Assembly (NCBI GenBank): GCA_016648135.1 | Contig: JADDOH010023653.1 | Span: 62,001-126,000 of the forward strand | DNA: 64,000 nt | DNA from: Agrypnia vestita | Lineage: Eukaryota; Arthropoda; Insecta; Trichoptera; Phryganeidae | Reading direction: 5' to 3' | Shown here: piece by piece, positions 21,926 through 34,889 of the stretch | How positions within the stretch are numbered: the stretch's first letter is position 1 | Layout: each line of letters begins with the position of its first letter | The notes under the pieces: model-generated | Seen by the model: only the letters and a program-made list of their open reading frames with translations | Told to the model about the DNA's origin: nothing | Databases searched by the model: none | Made by a program: the position numbers and the translations under genes

Positions 21926-22582
21926 AAGGTGGACCTACACCTTTCTCCCGAGGGTTGCCGTCAGAGAAAAAGGTGGACATTGTCCTCCGGAGTTTGGACA
22001 TCACATGAGGCAGTTGGTATCGGGACATGGCGAATTTCGAGCGAAACTGAATGCCTTGGGTTTGGCAGAGTCTCCGTGGTGCACCTGCAGCCGTGTGCCG
22101 CAGAATCCGGAGCACATACTCTGGAAGTCATGAGAGATGCCAGGGAGAGGATGCTAGAGAGATTGGAAGGGGTGGGTCATCGCTCTCCTAGGAACGATGA
22201 TCTTATCAGGAATGCGAGAAACCTTGGACTCTTTCGGGAGTTCATGACGGAGTAGGTGACTCGCTGGGAGGTGCTCCGAGGATAGATTTTGCGAAGGACC
22301 GTGGATCTATGGCACCTTTGGATTGAACTCCATTTTTCTGTGTAACTGTGACGTCTTCTTCCCCTATAGAGAGTGGTGTCTAAATGGCTTCCTGTCCCCT
22401 CACTGTCCCCCTTCCGCTGTAATCCCTCTCTGCCTTGAATCTATATGTGTGAGTCTTAGTATTGTGTCTCTCTTGCTCTTGTACTGTATCCATGTCCTTT
22501 GTAACCTGTATGCATAAATCTATGTATCTTATATATATCTATACTACCATGTAACTGAATTGATTATACTAATAAAAAAAAT
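21926..22582 (+). pseudogene. R1/I-type LINE C-terminal fragment
   Basis: From 22011 the frame reads QLVSGHGEFRAKLNALGLAE then SPWCTCSRVPQNPEHILW. This matches the C-terminal pattern of R1/I-group non-LTR retrotransposons: GHG..F...L..GL..SP.C.C......EH....C, a CCHC-like zinc knuckle. The next expected cysteine is replaced after a frameshift and a stop follows. A later frame ends LGLFREFMTE, typical of the tail. The 3' part ends in an AATAAAAAAA-like run at about 22570-22580. Reverse transcriptase and endonuclease are absent. The GC content (about half) contrasts with its neighbours. Confidence 0.6.
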
Positions 22583-22621
22583 ATTTCTGCGAGAGTGGGA
22601 CAGTAATTGGGTTTTGCTTGC

Positions 22622-22664
22622 ATCTCCCTGCTGGACCGCCCTATACACGGTCCAGCATGGAGAT
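22622..22664. repeat. near-perfect 17-bp hairpin
   Basis: ATCTCCCTGCTGGACCG pairs with CGGTCCAGCATGGAGAT with a single mismatch and a 9-nt loop. Function unknown; it lies just 3' of the LINE fragment. Confidence 0.6.
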
Positions 22665-22669
22665 AGCTA

Positions 22670-25600
22670 TTAGAGTTAAAAAACTGTCAACCAGGCAACG
22701 CATGAGAAGGACCGGTATGTCAGCTTAAGCTCATAAAAATGTCCTGGGAAAGTGGTGGGTACCCAAACACTGTTGAGATCATCTACAAATTCAACGATCT
22801 GGCTGTTTTGAAAATTAATTGGGGTTCGTTTTGTTATGGTATGTCTGACCTAAAGCGAATTCCAGATACAGATTGAAAAGTGTTTGAGAACCTGGGTCAC
22901 TATGAACTTTTCTGTGAGCGCTCCTCCAATCCCGACTCTACATTCCGTGTCGTTTTTATCAGGCTGATTAGTTTTGTCGGTATTTTGAATGTTAGTAGTA
23001 TGTCATACTTTGTTTATGTTATCATAAAGTTGATGAACAGTTGATATATTTAAACCTCGATTTCCCAGCACTTGGAAAAAATTTGTCGTACTGAGTTAAT
23101 CACTTTCCTTATCCTTTTAGAAACCGGCCTAGTATTTTTCTATGATATCTTCTGCAAAACGTTCTTTCCTTCAGTAGTGTGGTCAGTAGTTTGTAAATAG
23201 TACCAAGCAGTGATATTCCCTATAATTCTCTGATTTAAGTTAACCCCCTTTCTAATGTAGCGGAAATATGATGCCTCTTAACCATTCTGTCTAAATTTCT
23301 TCTAGGACCCATATCCAATATTAATCCGTGGTGTAGCCTATGAAGGTGTTCATTTCCAACCTTTAATAGTTAATAGTGGGTGGCATATTATCTTTTCCAG
23401 GAGCGTTATTTTTAAAAATTTTCTTTACAGATTGAACTTAAGTATATTGTTTTGAATTAAAAATTACATCACTTCTACCGTTTATCAAATCAACCGTAAA
23501 TTAAAAAAAAGTATTTTACCGAAATATAAAAGGACAGGTTTTGGCCTGGCTTGGAGAATATTAAACGTCAAAGCCTTAGGCGGAAGGGGTAAATCAAGAG
23601 TTTATTGAGCTTTTTGGATTCGCTCAGTGTATTTCGGTCTAAGATATTTTCGATTACAGAGTACGTCAATTGGAAAGCCTACAACGGAGAAAAGCTTTCA
23701 AGGCTAAACTTGATCTAGATCTGCTTCTGACAGACTTGAAAGGTGAAACCTCGCGCTGAAAATAGCTAACTGAAGTCTTTGTAGAAGAATAACCACCGAA
23801 AAACATTTTTATTAAAATCTTTCTGTCCTTAATCAATATTGTACCTATTATTTTGTTTATTTTTCATTATATATAACCTCTAGTATTTAGTGAATATATG
23901 AAATTAAATGCATACTAGTTATCTTAATTATCTAAAGGCTTCAATTGTATGCTTTGATTGTGCAAGAAAGAGCAGTGGAAAATATTTGGTGCTAGTGTCA
24001 GGTTTGCGCAAGTCATCACACACACAATTATCGTGATAGTCTAAGAATGGTTCCTTCTATAGAAGGTATATACAGTGTATACACTGGAAACAATTAATCA
24101 AACGACTGTAAAACTTATTCTAGCGTTTATTATGTTTTCTTACTCGTTTTATGTCTTATTAAGCACATAAAATTATTTTATAGTTAAATTTGTAATGTAT
24201 GTGCTTTTTACGAACTTTGGCTATATTCCACTTGGTATATTTTTGCCAATACATATAAAAACTTGAGTTTCGTTAATAATTACCACATTTTAGTCAAATT
24301 GTATAAAACTTTTGTTTAAAACATATAGTTTTTATAATACATCTACAGTATTAACAAATCTTATATAATTATATAATAATAATAATTTCAAGCTATGAGA
24401 AAGTAGAGCAATCGCTCAAAATTAATTAACTCCTTCATAATACGTATCTTTTCACGGAATAATTCAAAAGCTTATTTTTCATTTACGTTGTAACTTTTTA
24501 TCTGAACAACCTAAAAACATGATGTAAAAGTATGTCACTATCGTAGAAGTTTGAAAGTAAGTCAACTTCCTGCCATTCGAATATCCGATGAAAATTTATT
24601 TGAAATCTGCTAAAAATATTGAGAAGTGTCAGAAAACATTCGTTGACTTACTGTTTTTTTGATCACGTTAAAAAAGTCAGTCACTAAATCGAGAAGATAA
24701 ATGAAAAGATTGTAGAATTGATGAAGTTTATAAATAATGGAAATCCATCTTTCAAGCTGAATACATTACAACGATAGTAAGTGTAATCAGTATGTGTAAG
24801 CCATGCGTACGACGCACTTTACTGCGTTGTGTTGGTATTTACGGGTATAAATATTTAAGAAAACAATTGTATAAAAATTTCAAAAATGATCGTTTGTTAT
24901 AATGTAGACGGAGTGTACTTTTTTATGTAGGTACGCATAAAGTTTATGTATGAAAAATCAAAACATTTGTCCCTGGTTAATATTTCTATCTTCATATCAG
25001 AAATAATTATTTTAATTTTGATATTTGGACACTGGGTGAAGAAATTAGTAGATTAAATTAGTAAATAAAGTCCATCACTTCCTTAGGTACCGTAATTCAT
25101 CGAGTAAGATACGAGTAAATGACAAATTGCGCCCGTGCTCTAGCCGCTTCGAATTGTATCTGCAAAAATGTATGGGGATGTTAAAAAAAGGTAAGATCAA
25201 AAGGTTTATGTTTAGGAAATTGAAGAACTACCGAAGTTTTATGGATTCACCAGTATGTATTTTTGATTTGTCCCTCATAATTTGACATTGACTATTGTCC
25301 CTCATGATATAGATATCTAACGAGAACATCCATTAGTGCCTATAACAAAAATTTATTTAAAATATTATAGCGAATTTTCGAAATCTTCGAATTTTCGAAA
25401 ATATTTTTAGCTCGCGATAGAATCCGGTAATGTGTGAAAATAATACAAGTATTCATTTTACATATCATAATATTCACCTCGTCAAAGTATACAATGTTAT
25501 AATCGATGAAGACTCGGTTGTTATGATAGCGCAAACTAATGAGAATATACCCGTTAATTAGTTTCAATACGCGTATCAAAGAACTACGCACTAAATATGT

Positions 25601-25970
25601 AACACAAATTGCTGTTTGGTAATTCTCTCTCTTCACAGGCCCGACCACTGAAATCTTCCTATTTAAACTCGTGAAATGCTTATTTTATTAAATTTTACAC
25701 TAAGTTTAATGAATTACAAGGTTGTGTCGCACATATAATTTGTATTGTGCCGACCCTAACATTGATGCTGATATTCTTGCAGACACGTTATCTTCGTTCA
25801 AAAACTCACTCATACACAACATCCATTTTCTAAACGACGACATGAACCTATAGATCATTAAATACTAATCGCACTACACTCAAACACAAATATATAATAT
25901 ACATAAATGGACATGTGAAATATAATTAATTACAAAAATACATGTTACTAGAGCATGCCGAAGACACTTG
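22670..25970. other. unassigned DNA
   Basis: No gene, repeat or RNA recognised. A 102-codon minus frame at 25340-25648 has no domain. Confidence 0.5.
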
Positions 25971-25971
25971 T

Positions 25972-26050
25972 AATTGGGATAATGGGCATAGTCTTCACTA
26001 CAATGTTTATTATCTGAGTGTCATGTACCCATTATCCTGTTAGTGTCTCT
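25972..26050. repeat. imperfect inverted repeat
   Basis: AAGACACTTGTAATTGGGAT and AATGGGC on the left recur as ACCCATTATCCTGTTAGTGT on the right. Arms of about 30 bp with several mismatches, about 20 bp apart. Confidence 0.5.
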
Positions 26051-26162
26051 AATAAAAAAAAAAAAAGAATAAAAAAAAATTTAAAAAAAGAATCAACGAT
26101 GTGTAGCAAAACGCATTACAAAACCATCCAGGCCTAAGAAAATCACATCGATCTATTGTGTC

Positions 26163-26232
26163 CTCAGTAGGAAACGAACTTGGAATCACCAGTATTTCTA
26201 GTCAGTAAAATACTCACTAGACTACTACGAAT
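26163..26232 (-). ncRNA. decayed tRNA-like SINE head
   Basis: Minus-strand GTAGTCTAGTGAGTA resembles an A box and CCAAGTTCGTTTCCTA resembles a B box at normal spacing. No clear cloverleaf. Confidence 0.35.
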
Positions 26233-26234
26233 TA

Positions 26235-27180
26235 CATTTTTCAAGATAGATATGATTAAAAATGTTCCTTTAAAAATGTTGTGTACGTAAATTAATGACA
26301 TAAACAAGAGTTTGCAATTAACTCGCTTATGAGGATATACAAAGAAAATTCAATACGTAATTGATGAAATTGAGATAAACTTATTTTTTTTTTTATAGCC
26401 AGATTTGAGATTTAAAATTCATATGCTTTTGAAAAAATGTTTCTAAAACATACAACCATGTTATCAAGACTAATTAACAAGTATGAAACTGTAATTATTT
26501 GCCAAAATCATTTTCAAATACCTGAACCAACCTCTATTTTCGTTGCACGGTGTCGGTTTTGATTGTGTACCCCTCACACGCGGTTGAAAATATAATTAAA
26601 ATATATCTCGAAGTACGTCTCGCGCTTCGTTTGCTCGGATGATGATTCCTTAGGCCCGAAGATAATGAAGTATCGATGATAGGAAGCATTTCCGGGCACT
26701 AACCCTGCCCCGGCCGCGGCCGCCCTCGGGGGGAACAATTATCCCTCAGACAGCACCGCGCGCTGCGGACCGCTTGACTGCTTTGATTTATTGCGCACTC
26801 GTGATTAAATTCCTTTGTTACGTCACCGCTGTGTACACAGCGCAGGCACAACAATGTATCAAATCTTTTGTGCCGATTTGTGAGGCTTATTTATCGGCTA
26901 TCGGTAATTTGCTACAAAATGAACTCCATTCATTCCGTTCTCATTCTTCGTTCATTGTTCGAGAAATTTAAGTCTGGAGGTGTCTGCACTCTCATTCCGT
27001 TTCGCCACTTCGGAAGTGTTCGCTTAAGTGTGCAAAGTTATTTTCAAATTCTGAATCAATTTCCTTTTATTTTGAATCAATTTCCATTTCACGTTAAGCT
27101 AAAAAAGTTAATCACTGTTCAATTTCTAAAACCTCGGTCAAATGTTTTTTTATTTATTTTTCTCACTAATTCCAAAATTG
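26235..27180. other. unassigned DNA with a small CpG-rich island
   Basis: The 26690-26775 part is strikingly GC-rich (CCCCGGCCGCGGCCGCCCTC) inside AT-rich DNA. No core promoter elements or coding frame are convincing around it. Confidence 0.45.
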
Positions 27181-27185
27181 GTTAA

Positions 27186-27250
27186 ACTTGTTAATTGTCT
27201 AGGAACAGGACTCGAACTACCGACCGTCAGATTGTAAGGCAAATTATGGC
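27186..27250 (-). ncRNA. tRNA-like SINE head
   Basis: Minus-strand ATGTAGTGGCCATAA is followed by GGTCGGTAGTTCGAGTCC. It aligns without large gaps with the head at 61205-61275, so both belong to one SINE family. The tail is not recognised. Confidence 0.5.
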
Positions 27251-27353
27251 CACTACATAATACATGACATTATTACTAATGAATAACATGAGAAAATTGC
27301 GTGGATTTGACTATTAAAATCAAAAGTGGTTTCAGAAATGGAATATACTGTAT

Positions 27354-29727
27354 TATATATCAAGTTCGATTACAAGTGAATTTGTAACTTATTTTGAAAA
27401 ATGTTGCTCAGAAAATATCAGAGAAAGGGAATCCATTATTATTTTGAGAGATTTCAACATTAATATGAATAACACTAATTTCATATATACGAAAAGGTTA
27501 CAAAATATAATTGAGTATAACGGAATGAAACAACTTGTTCGAGAAGATACAAGGGTTATTCAAACGTCAAGTACAATGATAGATCTTGTGATTACAAACG
27601 TATTTGAACTAAATGTAAAACTACTTGACTCCCCCAAAATTACGGATCATACAATTATACAAATCTTATTAGAACACAAAACTAAAAATTCAATTCCGAG
27701 AACACAAACATCGTTTAGAAACTATGGAAAATATGATGTAGAACAGTTTAAACAACAACTTAAAAACTGCAACTGGAATGGAATAACAGGTATGGAATTT
27801 AATGAAAAGGTAAAAACAATTATGAACAATATTAAAAGTACAATTGATAAAATTGTACCAGAAAGAATAATAAAAAGAAGAACATATTACAAATGGTACA
27901 ATAATCATTTGAAAAATATGCAGTATGAAAGAGATAGGTTATATAAAATAGCAAAAATAACAAAAAATCAGGAGGACTGGGAAAATTTTTAAATATATAG
28001 AAATAAATACACAAATGAACTAAAAAATAACAAAAACAGATACTTTCAAACTAAAATCGAGAATGAAAAAGGCGATTCGAAAAAAATGTGGTCTATAATA
28101 AAGTCATTAATGCAAAATGACACAAGTAAAATAAATGAAGATAAAAAATTTCCTCCAGAAATAGAAGGATCTAAAATGGCAAATAAATTCAACAAATATT
28201 TTGTTAATAGTGTGGAAGAAATAAACAAAAGGATATCTAGTACAAACGCAGATTAAAATGATAATAATACAATAGAAGAAAAAGAAATTCAACTTAAGTT
28301 AAAACAAATCTCTATAGAACAATTACAAACTATATTTAAAAAAATGAAATCAAAACCTAGTCAAGACGGAATAACCATAGAGTTGATACGAGAATCACTA
28401 CCTATATCAGAAAAATACCTCATAAATATTGTAAATGAATCTATTTACTTAGGAACTTTTCCACAATTATGGAAAATATCGAGGATTATCCCAATACCAA
28501 AGTTTAAAAATACTAAAAAATGTGAAGAATTTAGATCAGTAAATACGCTTCCAAAGTATGAACAGATACTAGATATATTATAAAAGAACAGCTTGTTTAC
28601 TATTTAGAAAGAGAAAATATACTATGTGAGAAACAGTGTGGATTTAAAAGTAAACACTCTTGTGAAATGGCTCTAAATTTAGAACTGGAAGATTGAAAAG
28701 AGGATACGGATAAAAACAGATTTGTCATTGTTGTATTCCTGAATTTCAAAAGAGATAAAGATCGAGAAATTATATTGCAAAAATTGTCTAGAATTGGAAT
28801 AAAAGAAAATGCTTTGAAATGGTTTATAGAGTACTTAAATAATACATATCAAACTACAAAAGTTGGTGATATAGTATCTGACCCAATCCTTATATCTTTA
28901 GGTGTTCCACAAGGCTCAGATCTAGGATCAATATTATTTATAATCTACATTAATGATATAGTGAAAATACTTAAATAAAAAAAATTTAAAAATTAAAAAA
29001 ATACGTAAATAAGTAAAATTCGACTATTTGCAGATGATGCACTAGTATACACTTCAGGAGACAATTACATAGATATAATTAACAAACTAAACCATGACCT
29101 TAATCAAATATCAATATGGGTGAAAATAAATAAATTGAAATTAAATATCAACAAAACAAAAGTAATGAACATAGGAAATAAGAGAATACCAGATGCACCA
29201 ACAATAATTATCGATGGGGAAGCAATCAAAGAAACAACTGATATAAAATACTTAAGAATAATTATAGATAATAAATTAAACTTTTCATTGAACACTAATT
29301 ATGTAACAAAAAAATAGCAAAACGAATTTCACTCTTGGGAAGAATCAGAAGATATATTAAAACAGATTCGTGCAAAAATATATATAACGCAATAATAGTC
29401 CCTCACATCAACTACTGCAGCAGTATACTATTTTTGGCTAAGGAAGAAGAATTGAAAAAAATATTAATACTCCAAAATAAAGCATTAAGAATAATACTAA
29501 AAAGATATCGATGCACAAAAATCAAATTGATGTTAGAAAGTCTACAAATAATTAAATTTAATGTACTTCTATTTATATACAAAATTGTTAATGGACACAA
29601 CAATACATTTGAATTAGTAAGAAAAATAAGAGAAGACCAACATGAACATGACCATTGTACAAGAAAAAAAGATGCAATAAAATTGCCATTCAGAAAGAAA
29701 AAAAGATCGCAAACTTCTGTGATGTAG
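27354..29727 (+). pseudogene. LINE endonuclease-reverse transcriptase remnant
   Basis: In order: the end of an APE-type endonuclease (EFVTYFEKCC, LRDFNIN where GDFN is usual, SSTMIDLVITN, KITDHTIIQ), a linker, then reverse transcriptase blocks. These include KPSQDGITIELI, FPQLWKISRIIPIPK, CEEFRSVNTLPKYEQILD, LGVPQGSDLGSILFIIYIND and LFADDALVYT (about 29025-29048). A C-terminal region follows (29335-29727, HINYCSSILFLA ... LQNKALRII). Stops and frameshifts break the frame into at least six pieces. The catalytic FADD pair survives, but the endonuclease glycine is changed and the N-terminus is missing. Clade assignment is by pattern only. Confidence 0.7.
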
Positions 29728-29875
29728 AGTGGGGTGAAGTTGTATGTGAGTCTGCCAGAGGATATTAGAGATGAAAAAAAGATGAAAAATTAAAAAAAAA
29801 ACTAAAAAGTTTATGATACGTACTTTTGATTAGAAATATATTTGATATTTTAAATGATATTTTACAATGTATATA

Positions 29876-31172
29876 TTAGGTCCTTACATATGAAATTGGC
29901 GTTTTGCCGTACTGGCAAATTTGAATTCAAATATCTTCTCTTTGGTTAGGAATTCCAAATCCAAATTTATACAGCTATTTACTCATGTATTTGTGTTTTG
30001 AAAATTATAATTCATTTGTTTTTTCCTCAATTGTTTTTTTCTTTGCGTCACTCAGTTTACAAAATGAAAAACTTGAAATATCGCGTTATTTACGAGTACG
30101 AGTTCCACCGTGGCACCAGTGGTGCAGAAACGGCTCGAAGGATTAATGATGTGTATGGCGACGGTGCCGCAAAAGAAAACACAGTGCGTTTTTGGTTCCA
30201 ACGTTTTCGTTCTGGAAATTTCGACCTGCAGAACAAGCCCCGTGGACGGCCGGAGACCAAAGTTGATAATGAAGAATTGAAGGCTATTGTGGAAGCGGAT
30301 CCATCGCAAACCACATCCGAGTTAGCTGCAGGCTGCGGTGTTAGTGATAAAACTGTTTAATCCACTTGAAGCAAATTGGTAAGGTGAAAAAGCTTGAAAG
30401 GTGGGTACCTCACCAATTGAGTGAAGCAAATCAACAAACGCGCGTGGACTGCTGCGTTGCATTACTCAACCGGCACAATAATGAAGGGATTTTAAATCGA
30501 ATCATTACCTGTGATGAAAAGTGGATCCTGTACGATAATCAGAAGCACTCATCGCAATGGCTGAACCCTGCCTGAACCCTGGCTGAAACCAGCCAAACCA
30601 TGCCCCAAGCGAAAAATGACTCCAAAAAAGTTACTTGTGAGCGTTTGGTGGAATAGTGCTGGTGTCGTTCACTACAGCTTTCTTAAATCTGGCCAGACGA
30701 TTACGGTAGATGTCTATTGTCAGCAACTGCAAACCATGATGGAAAAGCTAGCTGCTAAACAACTGAGGCTGGTTAATCGCTCTAGGCCACTGCTGCTTCA
30801 TGATAACGCTAGACCACACACTGCACAACAGATGGCTACCAAATTAGAGGAGCTTCAATTGGAATGTCTAAGACATCCACCGTACTCTCCGGACCTTGCC
30901 CCAACAGATTACCATTTTTTTCGAAATTTGGATAACTTCTTGCAAAAGAAAAAATTCAACTCCGATGGGGCAGTCCAAACCGTCTTCAAAGATTTTATTG
31001 ATTCCCGTCCGAATGTTTTTTTAGTAAAGGGATCGATGAACTACCTTTGAGATGGCAAAAGTGCATAGATAGCAATGGTACATACTTTAATTAAATAGAT
31101 ATATTATAATAAAAAAAAATCGGCTTTATGTTCCTCCCATACTAAACGCCAATTTCATATGTAAGGACCTAA
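29876..31172 (+). mobile_element. mariner (cecropia-like), decayed copy
   Basis: The 1297-bp element has terminal inverted repeats starting TTAGGTCCTTACATATGAAA and ending in its complement. TA lies on both sides (29874-29875 and 31173-31174). It inserted into the 3' region of the LINE. Closely similar throughout to the copy at 41587-42873. Confidence 0.9.
30064..31095 (+). pseudogene. mariner transposase with three frame breaks
   Basis: It starts at the same MKNLKYRVIYEYEFHRG as the intact copy. One T is missing near 30354-30358, putting a stop after SDKTV. A short duplication around 30570-30590 (CTGAACCCTG repeated) shifts the frame again. Another single-base loss near 31017 ends the frame early. 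WVPHQLSE (usual WVPHELSE), CDEKW, HDNARPH and YSPDLAPTDY are still readable, so decay is recent. It cannot encode a working transposase but keeps both termini and could be mobilised in trans. Confidence 0.88.
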
Positions 31173-31235
31173 TATTAGGAAATATAAATTTGATTATATT
31201 ATCTATTTTAAGAATTAAATAAAATATATTTTTTT

Positions 31236-32685
31236 TAATATAATAAGTGTCACCACAAAATCATTTTTCATTTTTGGAAGAGTTAATTTTCAAGTTTATT
31301 TAACTGATTTCAATTTTTCATATTCATATTCTCCGTTTCAAATAAACCTAACCGGCTTCTTTATTGCAACGCATCCATTAAATGTTAAGTGACACGATAT
31401 CGAATAATGCCAAGTGACGAGTGTGCATTCCCTGAGTGCATGAAGTTATAAAAATACGTCATATTGTACAAAAACCACAATTTTTCTTTGTCTGAAGTTC
31501 CTTCTAATCTTCGTCATTTATTAATCAAAAACTAGGGCAGGATATTTTCTTACAGATGCACATAATTCAACAAATTAACTTTTACAACTTCCTTGTCAAT
31601 AATCTTCCGACTAGTTGTCTTGTGACTCATAAATGGTGCATGTCAGATAACATGGCTATTTATGATGAACTTTTTTTTTAATTCTTAGAAATTTTTCTTC
31701 GGGAGTTTCTCTACACACATTTATATCAATTTGGTTCATCCCTTTTCACAATCTAAATTCCTCTGGTATTTATTTTTTTATAAGTTCAAGCTATTTTCAG
31801 GCTTTAAGTCCACATTTTCAAACGAGAAAATAAATAAATAAGAGTTAAATATACGTACAAGTCGGCTCCACTGTGGTCGGGCATCACTTACCCCTCATCT
31901 TCTTGAAGAGAGATACTTATAAAATGTTATTTGAGACTAAATCGAAAAAGGCTGTTATTCTCAAACATTTGAAGTATCTTTGTTGTAGCAATGGTCAAAC
32001 CGTCGTTTAACCAGTATTCATTATTTGAGGCTTGCATCGATCGTACAGATTATTGATAACTACGATAATTTGTCGTCTTGCATGACTACGATAATTTGCA
32101 TTGTCGTAATTGCCCCTGAGAATTGGAAAATCCAGTTACCAATAATTATCTATACAATCCAAAAGGGTAAAAATAACAGTTATTGTGGAACCGGTTAAAA
32201 TACCATCACTTTTTGTTGTGAGTTGTTCTATCTGTAAATGCCAACTGGTTTCAGATCATCCGTTACATCTTCGGAAAATTCTCAGTTTATCCCATCCATT
32301 ACACCCCGCAACCTGACCAAAAATATTATACTTTACACAAGATAGCTAAGAATCAGCTAAATACTTATTAAAACTTGAAGTGACCCGCTATACTACTATA
32401 ACCAATTTTATACTTTTTATTGTGCACGAAATTTGGATCGATTTATATAATGTGATTAATGTATTCTATCATCATTATTTAATTTACTTATACATCTTTA
32501 ATATACACAATCCATCGTTTTTAAAAGCTTCTAAGTAGCGACAATTTTTTTAAGCAGAGAAACTAATTGTATATTTATATATATCTAACTATGCCCATTT
32601 AAGCTAATACAGATTTAACCTTTCGATAAACAATAATCAACTATTCCTGCAAAAAAATTAAATTGCATTCCTTTTAATTTATAAT
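31236..32685. other. unassigned AT-rich DNA
   Basis: Nothing recognised. Confidence 0.5.
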
Positions 32686-32689
32686 ATAT

Positions 32690-32885
32690 AATGACGAGGA
32701 GGAAGGGGGGAGGGAGATTGTCGGGAAAAGGAGGATAGTGTCATTTTTCAATTTAAAATGAATAATATTTGATTTTATTTGTATAGAGAATATATCGAAG
32801 GGAGGGGATAGCTTAGTGCGGGGAGGGAAAAATGGGGAAGGGAAAGGGAAGAGGGGAAAGAAAGAGAGACCTATGTTTTCCCCGA
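32690..32885 (+). repeat. purine-rich G-tract region related to the family A minisatellite
   Basis: GGAGGAAGGGGGGAGGGAGA and ATATATCGAAGGGAGGGGAT resemble minus-orientation family A unit words (ATATATCAGGGGGAGGGGAA). Several G runs of three or more are close enough to allow a quadruplex. Confidence 0.4.
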
Positions 32886-32889
32886 ATAC

Positions 32890-33985
32890 TTAAAAATTGG
32901 TAAAGCGAGTTGGGGTAAATACAGCACAGAAAATGAATAGATGACATTCAAAGTGATCGTGCGGCATGGTTGTATTTTACACGTTTAAAATATTTTTCAT
33001 TATTACTTGTTTTACGTATAAAAAAAAAACAAGTTTTACATTACGTATCGCTTACGTTACGTATATAAAATGAATGCTTGTATAATATAATATACTATAA
33101 TATTGTTATCATCAAAAAATTTGTATTTTAATTTGTCGAATTTATGATTAATGAACTTTTTAAAATATCTATTATCCAGCTGTATTCTTTAGAAAAATTT
33201 CCTGGTAATGATTCTAACTAGAAATTTTCAAATTGTAACATGTTGGAAGCCACTTGCTGTGGGGATGTTGATAAGGAAACCTAACACCATTTTCCAGTAA
33301 CTTCAGTTATCGCATTCGGCGGTGGTGAAGTCTCTATCAAGATACAAATGTATCTCACTCACCATTTTCTTGAAAATTGCCTTCCTATTTTTTATACATT
33401 ATAATTTACTTCTTTTATAGATCAGCTGATGTACGAGTTCATTTATGAGAAAACTCTGAAAAAAGTATATAACTATATTCTTAGAATAATCAGAGGCTCC
33501 CATAGCATTAATTATATACTTTTTTTACTTAATTTTTTTTAACACTTAGTTTCGCTACACGTAAAAAAAAGTCACAATTATTTTATATCTTTGCAGACAC
33601 CTACTTGGTAGAAATATATAGAAAAATATGTTTTTGACACTATTATATACATGTGTTAAAATATAAAACGTTTTTATCTTCTTACGAACACCTTCTTCCA
33701 AAATATACATAATACGTATGTGATGGTCGACATAGAGATAGATTTAATAAATTTAGAAAATCTTAAAATAATAATATTCAAAAAAGCCAAGTATGGACAT
33801 CAAAAAAAATATTTCTTCTGGTTTGAATCGTTTAAAAGTAAAAGCCTGATATATTTCTTCTCAAGATTCTATGTATTACAAGAGGCTAACAAAATAGAAT
33901 ATTCAGCTATACAAGTAATATTTCTTAGATCTTTATTATACCATAATTCTGTGTTAAATTAATATTGTTTGCCAATCCTAATAGA
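32890..33985. other. unassigned AT-rich DNA
   Basis: An 80-codon frame at 33720-33962 has no domain. Confidence 0.5.
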
Positions 33986-33989
33986 CTCG

Positions 33990-34480
33990 ACCTTGTGAGT
34001 AGGTGCGAACGAGCCTTTATTATTTCTGAGCCGGAACAGCAAGTCTCGCATGTAGCGGGTGCTTTACTATTATTTTAACGAAACGGACCAATCACAGGCG
34101 CGCTTTGCCTTCGACGGGTTGAGCCAATAGCGACCATCTTGATGACTGAATCCGGCCAATGGCGGGCCCCGGTGGTGAAGTCATCGCGCATAGGATGAGT
34201 CACTGCACTAGCGTGGATTTCGGAGGTATGGTGCAATCGTTACTATAAAAGGAGCGAACACCATATACTCGGCCCCTTCAGTTCGAGACCAGACTTGCGA
34301 GCGGAAGTGCTGCCCGAGAGACTACTGACAGAGCCCTCAGTTCCAGAACATCATTTGCGGACGGAGTTGCTGGCCGGACATGTGGAGAAATCTACCATTC
34401 GCCAGTACCAGAGAGGATCATACCGCCACTGTGTAACAGCTAAGGAACACATTTATATTATCTATCGGTTAACTATTTTC
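33990..34480 (+). promoter_or_regulatory. GC-rich TATA/CCAAT promoter-like or LTR-like block
   Basis: CCAAT motifs lie at about 34088 (GACCAATCAC), 34124 (AGCCAATAGC) and 34155 (GGCCAATGGC). TATAAAAGG follows at 34244-34252, then a TTCAGTTC initiator-like site at 34277-34284. The initiator region is repeated about 57-61 bp downstream (CCCTCAGTTCCAGAAC). This layout fits a pol II promoter, for example in a solo LTR or a host gene. No matching second LTR or long reading frame follows in the window. The 69-codon frame at 34295-34504 has no known domain. Confidence 0.4.
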
Positions 34481-34889
34481 ATTATCGAAATGTATTTTTT
34501 TTAGGAATATTTGAGATCGGGGTAATTATGTATAATTAAATATCACGATTGCTTGTGTGATATTGGTTCACCAGGCCACATAACCCACAAAAGGTTCCCT
34601 TTGTCTTTGGAAGGATTTTCATGCCTGAATGCTGTAAAACCTCGATAGAAAACGTTAACTTCTATTTCGTCCTCTTTAAGAAAGACAGGGCCAGAATCAG
34701 TATAAAAATCATTCACTCATATGAAATAGCTGGGATATTATAAATATGTTACTAACACTCTCACATTTGACCAAAGTAAATGTTGCAAGATGCAGATTTG
34801 TGGGACGCCGCTCTGAAAAGGCATAATGAGATTGCACAATAATTTGTAACATACTATTTGTAGACTATGCCCGCAAAGGAGGCTAATGT

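Larger units (their letters stand above)
27354..31235 (+). mobile_element. decayed Jockey/CR1-type LINE, split by a mariner
   Basis: A 5'-truncated non-LTR element runs from within the endonuclease to an AATAAAATATATTTTTT tail. The mariner at 29876-31172 interrupts the 3' untranslated region. The 5' boundary is uncertain and no target duplication was found. Confidence 0.65.

Noticed and set aside
25340..25648. 102-codon minus-strand frame
   Set aside because: Low-complexity composition, no domain, no neighbouring exon signals.
30052..30314. Minus-strand frames inside the mariner transposase (and mirror frames at 42435-42697)
   Set aside because: Antisense shadows of the transposase frame, the same in both copies.
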